From NCBI GenBank assembly GCA_020352595.1, contig CP070682.1, forward strand, positions 1,752,369 to 1,762,374: a DNA stretch of 10,006 nucleotides, given 5' to 3'. Origin of the DNA: a bacterium. GTDB lineage: Bacteria; BMS3Abin14. Made by a program: the position numbers and the translations under genes. Below, in pieces: positions 1 to 5,328 of this stretch (position 1 is the first letter of the stretch; each line of letters begins with the position of its first letter). Under the pieces are notes generated by a model. That model was not told the origin of the DNA and did not search any database. It saw nothing but the letters and a program-made list of their open reading frames with translations.

Positions 1-178
1 AGCAGGATGCTGAAAAAGTCCCTTGTGGACTTTTTCATCGTCGGGTTGCTTGGGACGGCCCGGCGCAACCCTCGCAAATCCTTCGTGTCTTTACATCTCG
101 GATTTGGGTCCCGCCATGGCGGGACCCCCGCGTCGCCCTTTCAGGCTGCGGTTCCACTGGTTTTTCAGCAGCCTGCTA
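1..178. repeat. MITE-like structured repeat with terminal inverted repeats
   Basis: The ends are inverted copies: AGCAGGATGCTGAAAAA at 1-17 and TTTTTCAGCAGCCTGCT at 161-177 differ at one base. Inside lies a chain of perfect stems: 11-21 with 27-37 (TGAAAAAGTCC, 5-base loop), 43-49 with 65-71 (GGGTTGC), 75-81 with 100-106 (CAAATCC), a 22-bp perfect palindrome at 106-127 centred on CCATGG, and 142-149 with 168-175 (CAGGCTGC). No protein is supported in it. The length, inverted ends and lack of coding sequence suggest a non-autonomous mobile element or an intergenic structured repeat. The right end is followed by TA-compatible flank (TA at 177-178), which would fit a TA target site. The left flank is cut off by the window, so the true left boundary is unproven. 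Lying directly after the last gene of a minus-strand operon, it may also act as a transcription end or RNA-stabilising 3' structure (inference). Confidence 0.6.
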
Positions 179-811
179 GTAACCCTGCAGGAACGGATTC
201 AGCATCCTCTCCCTTCCCACCGTGGTCGCGGGACCATGCCCCGGGTAAACGACCGTGTCGTCCGGCAGCGCCATGATCTTCTCCATGATGGAGTCTATGA
301 GCGTCTGGTAGTCGCCTCCCGGAAGATCCGTCCTGCCTATGGAGCCCGCGAAAAGGGCATCCCCCGGGAAGATGCCCCCCGATGTCACGAATGTCGCACC
401 GCCGGGCGAGTGGCCCGGCGTCAGGAGCACACGTATCTCATGGGAGCCCACTTTCACCACATCGCCCTCGTCGAGGATGCGGTCGGGCGCCGGTGACGGG
501 TCGACGAGAAGCCCGTAAAGGCGGGCCGAAAGGTGGGCCTGAGCGAGGAACGGGGCATCACCACGGGGAACGAGCAGGGGGGCGCCTGTCTCCTTGATCA
601 GCAGAGAGTTGGCCGCAATGTGGTCAAAATGCGCGTGTGTGTTCAGTATGGCCGTAACATTCCAGGGGCGGCGCTTCACGGCTGCGGCGATGATCTCGCC
701 GTCCCCGCCGGGATCGATGACCACGGCTTCCCCGGTTCCCTCGTCACCGACGATGAAGCAATTGGATTGAAGGGGCCCGACGACGAGGTGCTCGATGATC
801 AGGCTACCCAT
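176..811 (-). CDS. MBL-fold metallo-hydrolase, glyoxalase II-like
   Basis: A 211-residue metallo-beta-lactamase-fold hydrolase, full length for the short glyoxalase II-like group. The metal-binding signature T-H-A-H-F-D-H gives H59, H61, D63 and H64. Further expected ligands are H134 (TPGHSPGG), D151 (FPGDALF) and H192 (YPGHGP). The family binds two metal ions, usually zinc or iron, and hydrolyses thioesters such as S-lactoylglutathione or related substrates in the cytoplasm. The true substrate cannot be told from sequence. The ATG start has AGGA seven bases upstream and lies inside the end of a possible 33-residue ORF, suggesting translational coupling. The protein ends NPFLQGY, close to the family's usual NPF[LM] end. 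Its TAG stop lies on the border of the structured repeat at 1-178, which supplies at least the G. It is the last gene of the murJ-ogt-dtd operon. Confidence 0.9.
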   Translation of the reverse strand: MGSLIIEHLVVGPLQSNCFIVGDEGTGEAVVIDPGGDGEIIAAAVKRRPWNVTAILNTHAHFDHIAANSLLIKETGAPLLVPRGDAPFLAQAHLSARLYGLLVDPSPAPDRILDEGDVVKVGSHEIRVLLTPGHSPGGATFVTSGGIFPGDALFAGSIGRTDLPGGDYQTLIDSIMEKIMALPDDTVVYPGHGPATTVGRERMLNPFLQGY

Positions 812-900
812 GTCCGGATCCTGTCCAGGGCCGTTGAGGTCGCCTCCAGGGCTATTTTCCTTCTCTCGATGTGCACCCGCTCGATACCATTGTCAGTCAT
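799..900 (-). CDS. possible small protein, 33 residues
   Basis: A short ORF starting MTDNGIERVHIE and ending IRTWVA, with stop TGA at 801-799. The ATG at 900 is preceded by GGAGG at 908-912, a seven-base spacing, which is one of the stronger ribosome binding sites in the window. The 3' end overlaps the ATG of the MBL hydrolase by 13 bases. The middle is charged and could form an amphipathic helix. No signal peptide, membrane segment or known motif is visible, and I do not recognise the family. It could be a genuine small protein, or a leader peptide whose translation couples ribosomes into the MBL gene. It could also be chance, since a 33-codon ORF in GC-rich DNA is weak evidence alone; the Shine-Dalgarno match and overlap are what make it worth listing. 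Confidence 0.4.
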   Translation of the reverse strand: MTDNGIERVHIERRKIALEATSTALDRIRTWVA

Positions 901-964
901 CCCTTCTCCTCCATCCCCCGCCCCTGTATCCTTGGTCTTCACCTGCAGATGCAGGCCTGCCGCC

Positions 965-1405
965 TCATGGCGACTCCAGAAGGATGGTCACCGGCCCGTC
1001 GTTGGCGAGACTGACCAGCATCTCGGCCCTGAACACGCCGCTTCTGACGGGAACACCGGTTGCTTCCAGATCCCCGATAAACCTTTCGTAGAGCCGCTGG
1101 GCCTGATCAGGCGGGGCGGCTTTGCCAAATCCCGGGCGGTTTCCACGGCTTGTGTCTGCCAGGAGCGTGAACTGAGGAACCACCAGGACCTCGCCGCCCG
1201 CATCCCTGACCGAGAGGTTCATTTTCCCTTCCGTGTCCTCGAAGATCCTCAGGGACGCCACCTTTCCGGCCAGGTGGACAGATTCCTTTGCCGTGTCCGT
1301 CAGGCCCACGCCGAGGAACACCAGCAGGCCCGGTCCTATGCCACTGATCCTACTGTCGCCGACCCTCACCTCGGACCAGCGCACCCTCTGGACCAGCGCC
1401 CTCAA
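965..1405 (-). CDS. dtd: D-aminoacyl-tRNA deacylase
   Basis: A 146-residue protein, the usual length for DTD, which cleaves D-amino acids (and glycine wrongly loaded on tRNA-Ala) from tRNA in the cytoplasm. Family landmarks are the start RALVQRV, the stretch RIFEDTEGKMNLSV at 53-66, PQFTLLADTSRGNRPGF at 77-93 and NDGPVT at 135-140, which holds the Gly-cisPro pair that rejects L-aminoacyl-tRNA. The first motif is normally SQFTL; here the Ser is Pro while the catalytic-region Thr80 is kept. Translation begins at TTG (1405-1403). That TTG overlaps the TGA stop of ogt by four bases (TTGA), which supports the start and implies translational coupling. It is the third gene of the murJ operon. About 64 bp separate its stop from the next possible ORF. 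Confidence 0.95.
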   Translation of the reverse strand: MRALVQRVRWSEVRVGDSRISGIGPGLLVFLGVGLTDTAKESVHLAGKVASLRIFEDTEGKMNLSVRDAGGEVLVVPQFTLLADTSRGNRPGFGKAAPPDQAQRLYERFIGDLEATGVPVRSGVFRAEMLVSLANDGPVTILLESP

Positions 1406-1866
1406 ACGGCCAATCCCTCGAGGCGCAGCAGGTACCGTTTGAGTTCCCTTCCCGAGGAGAAGCCCCCCAGTTCGCCGCTACCGGCCACGACTCGGTGGCA
1501 GGGGATGAACAGCGGATACCTGTTGGCGGCCATGGCCTGCCCCACAGCTCTCGCTCCTCCAGGGCTGCCCGCCAGGCGGGCCACCTCGCCGTACGTGGCC
1601 GTGACCCCCCGTTCAAGGCCCATGACCGTCAGGTAGACCTTTCTTCTGAAAGGTGTCTCGCGGCTGAGGTCGATGGGGACCTTCAGGTCCACAACCTCAC
1701 CCCTGAAATAGCATCCGAGGTCGCGAGCCAGGGAACTGGTGGAAGGAGCGTCCGGATATTTGCCCTCGAGGTCGAACTCGACACCTCCCACGGACCCCGA
1801 GACCGATGTGTGGACCACAACCTTGCCCTTCTCAAAAGATACCGTGAAATAGGTGCGGCTCGTCAT
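1402..1866 (-). CDS. ogt: methylated-DNA--[protein]-cysteine S-methyltransferase
   Basis: A 154-residue suicide repair protein that moves the alkyl group from O6-alkylguanine in DNA to its own cysteine. The active site IPCHRVVAGSGELGGFSSG places the acceptor at C123, with the proton-relay His124 and the usual following GG-F. Upstream, TPFRRKVY and the helix-turn-helix region TYGEVARLAGSPGGARAVGQAM (about 91-112) match the DNA-binding part, including the Arg finger in GGARAVG. The N-terminal domain is short and diverged, as in the Ogt type; there is no AraC-like Ada domain. Its ATG overlaps the murJ stop as ATGA, and its TGA overlaps the dtd TTG start, so it sits inside a tightly coupled operon. 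No Ada-type operator is visible. ogt versus a general MGMT name is a matter of convention. Confidence 0.95.
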   Translation of the reverse strand: MTSRTYFTVSFEKGKVVVHTSVSGSVGGVEFDLEGKYPDAPSTSSLARDLGCYFRGEVVDLKVPIDLSRETPFRRKVYLTVMGLERGVTATYGEVARLAGSPGGARAVGQAMAANRYPLFIPCHRVVAGSGELGGFSSGRELKRYLLRLEGLAV

Positions 1867-3446
1867 GCCCCTGGACCTTCAAACAATCGGTTTTTCAACG
1901 TTTTCATACTCTTACACCCGAAAATCAAAGCCGCAATGGAGTATACACCAATCCCCAGTACCACACAACCGAGCAGCCAGAGCGCCCTGGCCAGAGCCGG
2001 CAGGACCAGCCAATCCACCCTGGCGGCAACGAGGACGAGGGCACCCAGCATGACGGCGGCCGCGGAAAAGGAGCGGACCGTCTCTCTCACCAGGTGGGCA
2101 TCCGCCCAGGGCATGGCCAGTTTGCGTGAGAAATGGCGGGCCAGGATCATGAAGTTGACGCCCGACGCGAGGGATGTGGCCAGTGCAAGACCGGCGTAAC
2201 CCATGGGTCCCATGAGCGCCAGGTTCAGAAGGGTGTTGACCAAGAAGGCCGTTCCCGCAGCCTTGAAAGGGGTCCGGGTGTCCTCCACGGCGAAGAACGC
2301 CCTTCCCAGGATCTTGACGGCGATGAAGAACAGAAGGCCTGCGGCATAGAAGAGCAGGGCCGTTGCCGCCCCCCTCACGTCAGCGTTGCTGAAGGCGCCG
2401 CGCCCGAAGAGCGTGAGCATGATGGGCTCTCTGAGGGCGATGAGCCCGAGGGTCGCCGGCAGCCCTATGAAAGCTGTGAGCGCGAGGGAAAAGGAGACGG
2501 TTCCTCTGAAATCCTCGCGTCGTCCTTCGGAGATCTGTTTGGAAAGGGTGGGCAGGGCGGCCGTCGCGAGGGCGATGCCGAAGACCCCCAGAGGGAACTG
2601 CATGATGCGGTTCCCGTACCAGAGGTAGGTGATGCTTCCCGTGGGGAGGAAGGAGGCCAAAAGCGTGTCCACGAGGATGTTGACCTGATAGACGGCCACT
2701 CCGAGGACGGCGGGCCCCATCATCAGGGCCATCCTGCGGACCTCGGGCGTCAGGACGGGTACTCGCGGCGCGGGGAGGATGCCCCGGCTCCACATGGGTG
2801 GTATCTGGGTGAGGAACTGCAGAAGCCCGCCGGCCAGTACAGCCCACGCCAGCGCCAGAATGGGCGTGGAAAGACCAGGCGACACGACAAAGGCTGCGGC
2901 GATGATGCATATGTTCAAAAGAGCCGGTGCTGCCGCGGGTGCGAGAAAGTGTCGGTGGCTGTTGAGGATCCCCATGAACAGGGCCGCCGTGCATATGAGG
3001 ACCATGTATGGCAGCATCCACCTCGTGAGCAGTACGGTGAGCCGGAAAACGTCGGAACCCGGCTTGAAACCGAGGGCGATGACCCTCACCAGGGCCGGAG
3101 CCAAAAGGACCCCCACCAGGGTTATGGCTGTCAGGATGATGAAGAGAAGGGAGATGAGGTTGCTGGAAAAGAGCCTGGCCTGCTCCTCCCCTTGCTTCTC
3201 CCTGATGTCGGTGTATACAGGGACGAAGGAGGACGCCAGCGCCCCCTCGCCGAAAAGCTGTCTCATGAGATTGGGCAGACGGAAGGCCACGAAGAAAGCG
3301 TCCGTGGCGGGGGAAGCCCCGAAGAGGGACGCCATGACCGCGTCGCGAAGCAGTCCCAGGACCCTGCTCACCGCAGTGGCCCCCCCGACCACTCCGGCTG
3401 CCCGGACCATCTTCCCCCTGTCGGATCGGCCTTTTTCGGGTTGCAT
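1863..3446 (-). CDS. murJ: lipid II flippase MurJ
   Basis: A 527-residue polytopic inner-membrane protein of the MOP exporter superfamily (older name MviN), which flips lipid II across the cytoplasmic membrane for peptidoglycan synthesis. Landmarks near the N-terminus are SRVLGLLRD (27-35), TDAFFVAFRLPNL (48-60) and LFGEGALASSFVPVY (64-78). R280 in YGNRIMQFPLGVFGIA corresponds to the essential central arginine. Successive hydrophobic stretches fit the expected 14 membrane helices, and the length is normal. The ATG at 3446 has AAGGGG just upstream; an internal ATG 12 codons on (before VRAAGVV) is an alternative start, since many homologues begin close to that motif. The gene heads an operon with ogt and dtd and is divergent from rpsT across about 177 bp. 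I could not pick out a convincing promoter on its side. Confidence 0.97.
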   Translation of the reverse strand: MQPEKGRSDRGKMVRAAGVVGGATAVSRVLGLLRDAVMASLFGASPATDAFFVAFRLPNLMRQLFGEGALASSFVPVYTDIREKQGEEQARLFSSNLISLLFIILTAITLVGVLLAPALVRVIALGFKPGSDVFRLTVLLTRWMLPYMVLICTAALFMGILNSHRHFLAPAAAPALLNICIIAAAFVVSPGLSTPILALAWAVLAGGLLQFLTQIPPMWSRGILPAPRVPVLTPEVRRMALMMGPAVLGVAVYQVNILVDTLLASFLPTGSITYLWYGNRIMQFPLGVFGIALATAALPTLSKQISEGRREDFRGTVSFSLALTAFIGLPATLGLIALREPIMLTLFGRGAFSNADVRGAATALLFYAAGLLFFIAVKILGRAFFAVEDTRTPFKAAGTAFLVNTLLNLALMGPMGYAGLALATSLASGVNFMILARHFSRKLAMPWADAHLVRETVRSFSAAAVMLGALVLVAARVDWLVLPALARALWLLGCVVLGIGVYSIAALIFGCKSMKTLKNRLFEGPGA

Positions 3447-3494
3447 GCGCCCCTTTCATCCGGCGGTCAAATAACCCGCAAGTGTCAGCCATTA

Positions 3495-3523
3495 CCGGCC
3501 TGATGCAAGGCCTTCAGGGCCGG
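3495..3523. other. inverted repeat between murJ and rpsT
   Basis: CCGGCCTGA at 3495-3503 pairs with TCAGGGCCGG at 3514-3523 with one bulged base, leaving a 10-base loop. It lies about 50 bp upstream of the murJ start and about 25 bp upstream of the rpsT -35 hexamer. It could be an RNA hairpin in the murJ leader or a protein-binding site. Nothing in the sequence shows which, and it is not followed by a T-run in either direction, so it is not a standard terminator. Confidence 0.35.
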
Positions 3524-3548
3524 ACCGGCGGTTACGGTTTCTTTTCAT

Positions 3549-3576
3549 TTGACAAAATTGCCCTTATCTGGTTAAT
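3549..3576 (+). promoter_or_regulatory. sigma70-type promoter for rpsT
   Basis: A perfect -35 hexamer TTGACA at 3549-3554 is followed after 16 bases by GTTAAT at 3571-3576, which matches the last four positions of TATAAT. Transcription would begin near 3583, giving a leader of about 40 bases before the rpsT start. The AT-rich stretch just upstream (TTTCTTTTCATT, 3538-3549) could serve as an UP-like element. This fits a strongly expressed ribosomal protein gene. The -10 match is imperfect, so the exact start is uncertain. Confidence 0.6.
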
Positions 3577-3611
3577 AGCAGTGTTCCGCCGTATAGAACC
3601 GATATTGAACC

Positions 3612-3617
3612 AGGAGG
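3612..3617 (+). promoter_or_regulatory. ribosome binding site deciding the rpsT TTG start
   Basis: AGGAGG, a full Shine-Dalgarno core, lies six bases before TTG at 3624. There is no ATG or GTG in frame that would keep the conserved ATHKSAIKR start, so this site fixes translation at the TTG codon. Confidence 0.85.
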
Positions 3618-3623
3618 TAGCAA

Positions 3624-3896
3624 TTGGCAACCCACAAATCCGCCATCAAGAGAAACCGCCAGAACTCCAAGAGGCGCCTCGTCAACCAGATGCAGCGGAC
3701 GAGGATCAAGACCCTCACCAAGGAGGTTCTGACGGCTGTGGAAGCCGGCGACAGGGAAAACGCCGGACAGGCCCTTCAAAAGGCTATCCCCGTCATTCAA
3801 AGGGCGGCCTCCCGGGGAACGGTGCACAGGAACACCGCTTCCAGGAAGATCTCCAGGTTGTCCAAAAGGGTCAATTCCATCCCTTCAGACAAGTAG
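3624..3896 (+). CDS. rpsT: 30S ribosomal protein S20
   Basis: A 90-residue, strongly basic protein beginning MATHKSAIKRNRQNSKRR, the hallmark of bacterial S20, which binds 16S rRNA and helps assemble the small subunit. The three-helix pattern and length (85-90 residues) are normal, with the second helix region TLTKEVLTAVEAGDRENAG and the end region HRNTASRKISRLSKRVN. It starts at TTG with AGGAGG six bases ahead. The Escherichia coli rpsT gene also uses UUG and is controlled by S20 at translation, so the same feedback is plausible here but not shown. It is the only plus-strand gene in the window and has its own promoter. Its last 12 bases, including the TAG, overlap the 3' end of the convergent holA gene. 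Confidence 0.97.
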   Translation: MATHKSAIKRNRQNSKRRLVNQMQRTRIKTLTKEVLTAVEAGDRENAGQALQKAIPVIQRAASRGTVHRNTASRKISRLSKRVNSIPSDK

Positions 3897-4858
3897 ATCC
3901 AGGACCAGACGATCCAGGAGCGTCCGCTCCGGGATGCGGCCCGTTTTCAGCTGCCTGTCACATCGGGACAGAGATTCCAGGGCCCTCTCCAGACCACCTT
4001 CCGTAGCCCGCCCCATATGGCGGGCGAACTTTTCTTTCAGACCCTGGAACCTCTTTCCCAGGCGCGAGGCCGCTTCGAAGGGTGTGAGCCCGGAATGGAC
4101 CAGTTCCTTGCCTCTGAGCAGCTGGCGGTAATGCCAGGCCATCATGTGGACAAGGTATTCCGGAGGATTGTCCGCATCCATGAGCGACCTCAAAGCCGCG
4201 AGCGCCTCGGTCCTGTCCCCGTCACCCAGGGCGTCCAGGAGACCGAAAACGACACCGACGCCGCCCGGAACGCTCACGGACAGATCCTCCTCGCTGATGA
4301 CCTCTCTTTCCCCGGAGCAGAGCACGACCTTCTCTATTTCGGTGGAAAGGATCCCCATGTCGCCTCCCGCGACCTGGACGAGGATCTCCGCCAGTTCGCC
4401 GTCGATCCTCTTCCCCGACCTTGCGAAGCGCTGGGCGACCCACCCCGCCAGTGCTCTTCCCGCGGGTTTTTCAGCTCCGAGGTCTCCGACAGCGCCGACA
4501 GGGCCCTGAACAGCGCGTCCGTCTTCTTCAACTGGGATGAGGTCATGAGGAGGCACGATGTCGGGTTCGGGTCGGCCAGGTAACCCTTGAGCGTTTCCAG
4601 GTCCTGGAACTTCTGGACCTCCCTGAGCACCAGAAGACGGCCATTGCCGAGAAAAGGCAGGGTCTGGAGAAACTCCAGAACCTGACCGATGTCCGTTTCC
4701 CAGGCGTAGAGGGCGAGATAGTTAAGGTCCCTCTCCCCGGGGGGGATGAGCCTGTCGCGGAGATCCCTCTCGGCCTCGGAAAGGAGGAATGGTTCCTGGG
4801 ATACGAGCAGGATCGCGGTGTCCCGGCCTCGGGCAGCAGCTTTCGAACCCCGGCTCAA
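3885..4858 (-). CDS. holA: DNA polymerase III delta subunit, reading frame broken by one base
   Basis: Delta opens the beta sliding clamp in the clamp-loader complex. The N-terminal half (about 130 residues, ILLVSQEPFLLSEAERDLRD, LPFLGNGRLLVLREVQKF, TSCLLMTSSQLKKTDALF) reads in one frame, and the C-terminal half (GWVAQRFARSGKRIDGELAEI, VAGGDMGILSTEIEKV, YRQLLRGKEL) in the frame one base back. The two join near 4440-4475. Restoring one base gives about 324 residues, close to the usual length. The best place is the five-A run on the coding strand (4467-4471), because KPAGRALAGWV then aligns with the family's (E/R)xLPxWV. The start is TTG at 4858, overlapping the lptE stop as TTGA with AGGGGG upstream. 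The broken frame would end at 4334. HolA is normally essential, so a sequencing or assembly error is the simplest cause; a real mutation or recoding is possible. The 3' end overlaps rpsT. Confidence 0.88.
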
Positions 4859-5328
4859 GGGGACCCCCTGAGCTTGTCCAGGATGATCTGAGCTGCGGTC
4901 CCCGCAAGCTGCCTTACAGCAGCGGCACGGTTCCACTCGTGATCTGCGGGTTCGGAGGGGTAGGGATACGAGGTGGAAACAGACTCCTGACCGAAAACGG
5001 CCTCGGAACGGTTCCCGCCCTCCACCTTCCAGGCCACCACCATGGAGAGGTTCTGGCGGACCGGAACGCCCGCCGAACTGACGGCAGCCACGGACTCCTC
5101 GAACCTCGTGATGACTACGGAGAGGCTGTTTTCGGACCGGGTCACAAAGTCACCCTTTTCGAGGAGTTGATCGGCCAGGATCCTGCCAAGTCCGGGTTCC
5201 GGTGAAGCGTTCTTCACGGAATGGAGGGTGTAGTCCTCAGCGGGAAAGGGATTTACGAATCTGTAGCCGCAGCCGGACACCATGAGAAGCATGCCCGCCA
5301 GCAGGATCCTCGGCAAGCGCGAGATCAT
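4855..5328 (-). CDS. lptE: LPS-assembly lipoprotein LptE
   Basis: A 157-residue outer-membrane lipoprotein of the LptE/RlpB type, partner of the LptD barrel that places lipopolysaccharide in the outer leaflet. The N-terminus is a lipoprotein signal: a positively charged start (MISRLPR), a hydrophobic stretch and the lipobox VSGC, with C20 as the lipidated residue followed by GYRF, typical of LptE (CGYxF). The rest shows the expected pattern: a variable strand-rich middle and a C-terminal helix with [21 protein letters not shown]. Sequence identity in this family is low, so the name rests on the lipobox, size and position between leuS and holA, the standard place for lptE. The ATG overlaps the leuS stop (ATGA), and its TGA overlaps the holA TTG. 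Confidence 0.9.
   Translation of the reverse strand: MISRLPRILLAGMLLMVSGCGYRFVNPFPAEDYTLHSVKNASPEPGLGRILADQLLEKGDFVTRSENSLSVVITRFEESVAAVSSAGVPVRQNLSMVVAWKVEGGNRSEAVFGQESVSTSYPYPSEPADHEWNRAAAVRQLAGTAAQIILDKLRGSP

Noticed and set aside
23..496. Plus-strand ORF crossing the repeat and the MBL gene
   Set aside because: Starts within the hairpin element and runs antisense to the conserved MBL catalytic region; no support for translation.
533..1636. Long plus-strand open frame (367 codons) opposite mbl, dtd and ogt
   Set aside because: Spans three well-supported minus-strand genes with family motifs; composition is that of an antisense shadow in GC-rich DNA and no domain is recognisable.
2133..3503. 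Long plus-strand open frame (456 codons) opposite murJ
   Set aside because: Highly charged, low-complexity translation rich in Glu, Gly and Arg, the expected complement of a hydrophobic membrane-protein gene; no ribosome binding site or motif.
3917..3947. Rho-independent terminator for rpsT inside holA
   Set aside because: The GGAGCG/CGCTCC stem has a two-base loop and is 13 bases from the TTTT; the nearer CGGG/CCCG stem is only four pairs. Too weak to list as a feature.
4461..4475. Canonical programmed -1 frameshift heptamer in holA
   Set aside because: The site reads G-AAA-AAC, not X-XXY-YYZ, and the P-site tRNA would have to re-pair with GAA; no strong stem-loop was evident at the right distance. 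Kept only as a remote alternative to sequence error.
3885..4556. C-terminal holA half as an independent gene starting at ATG 4556
   Set aside because: No Shine-Dalgarno precedes that ATG, and its first 35 or so residues are out-of-frame sequence lying over conserved HolA codons; it is better read as the second part of one broken gene.
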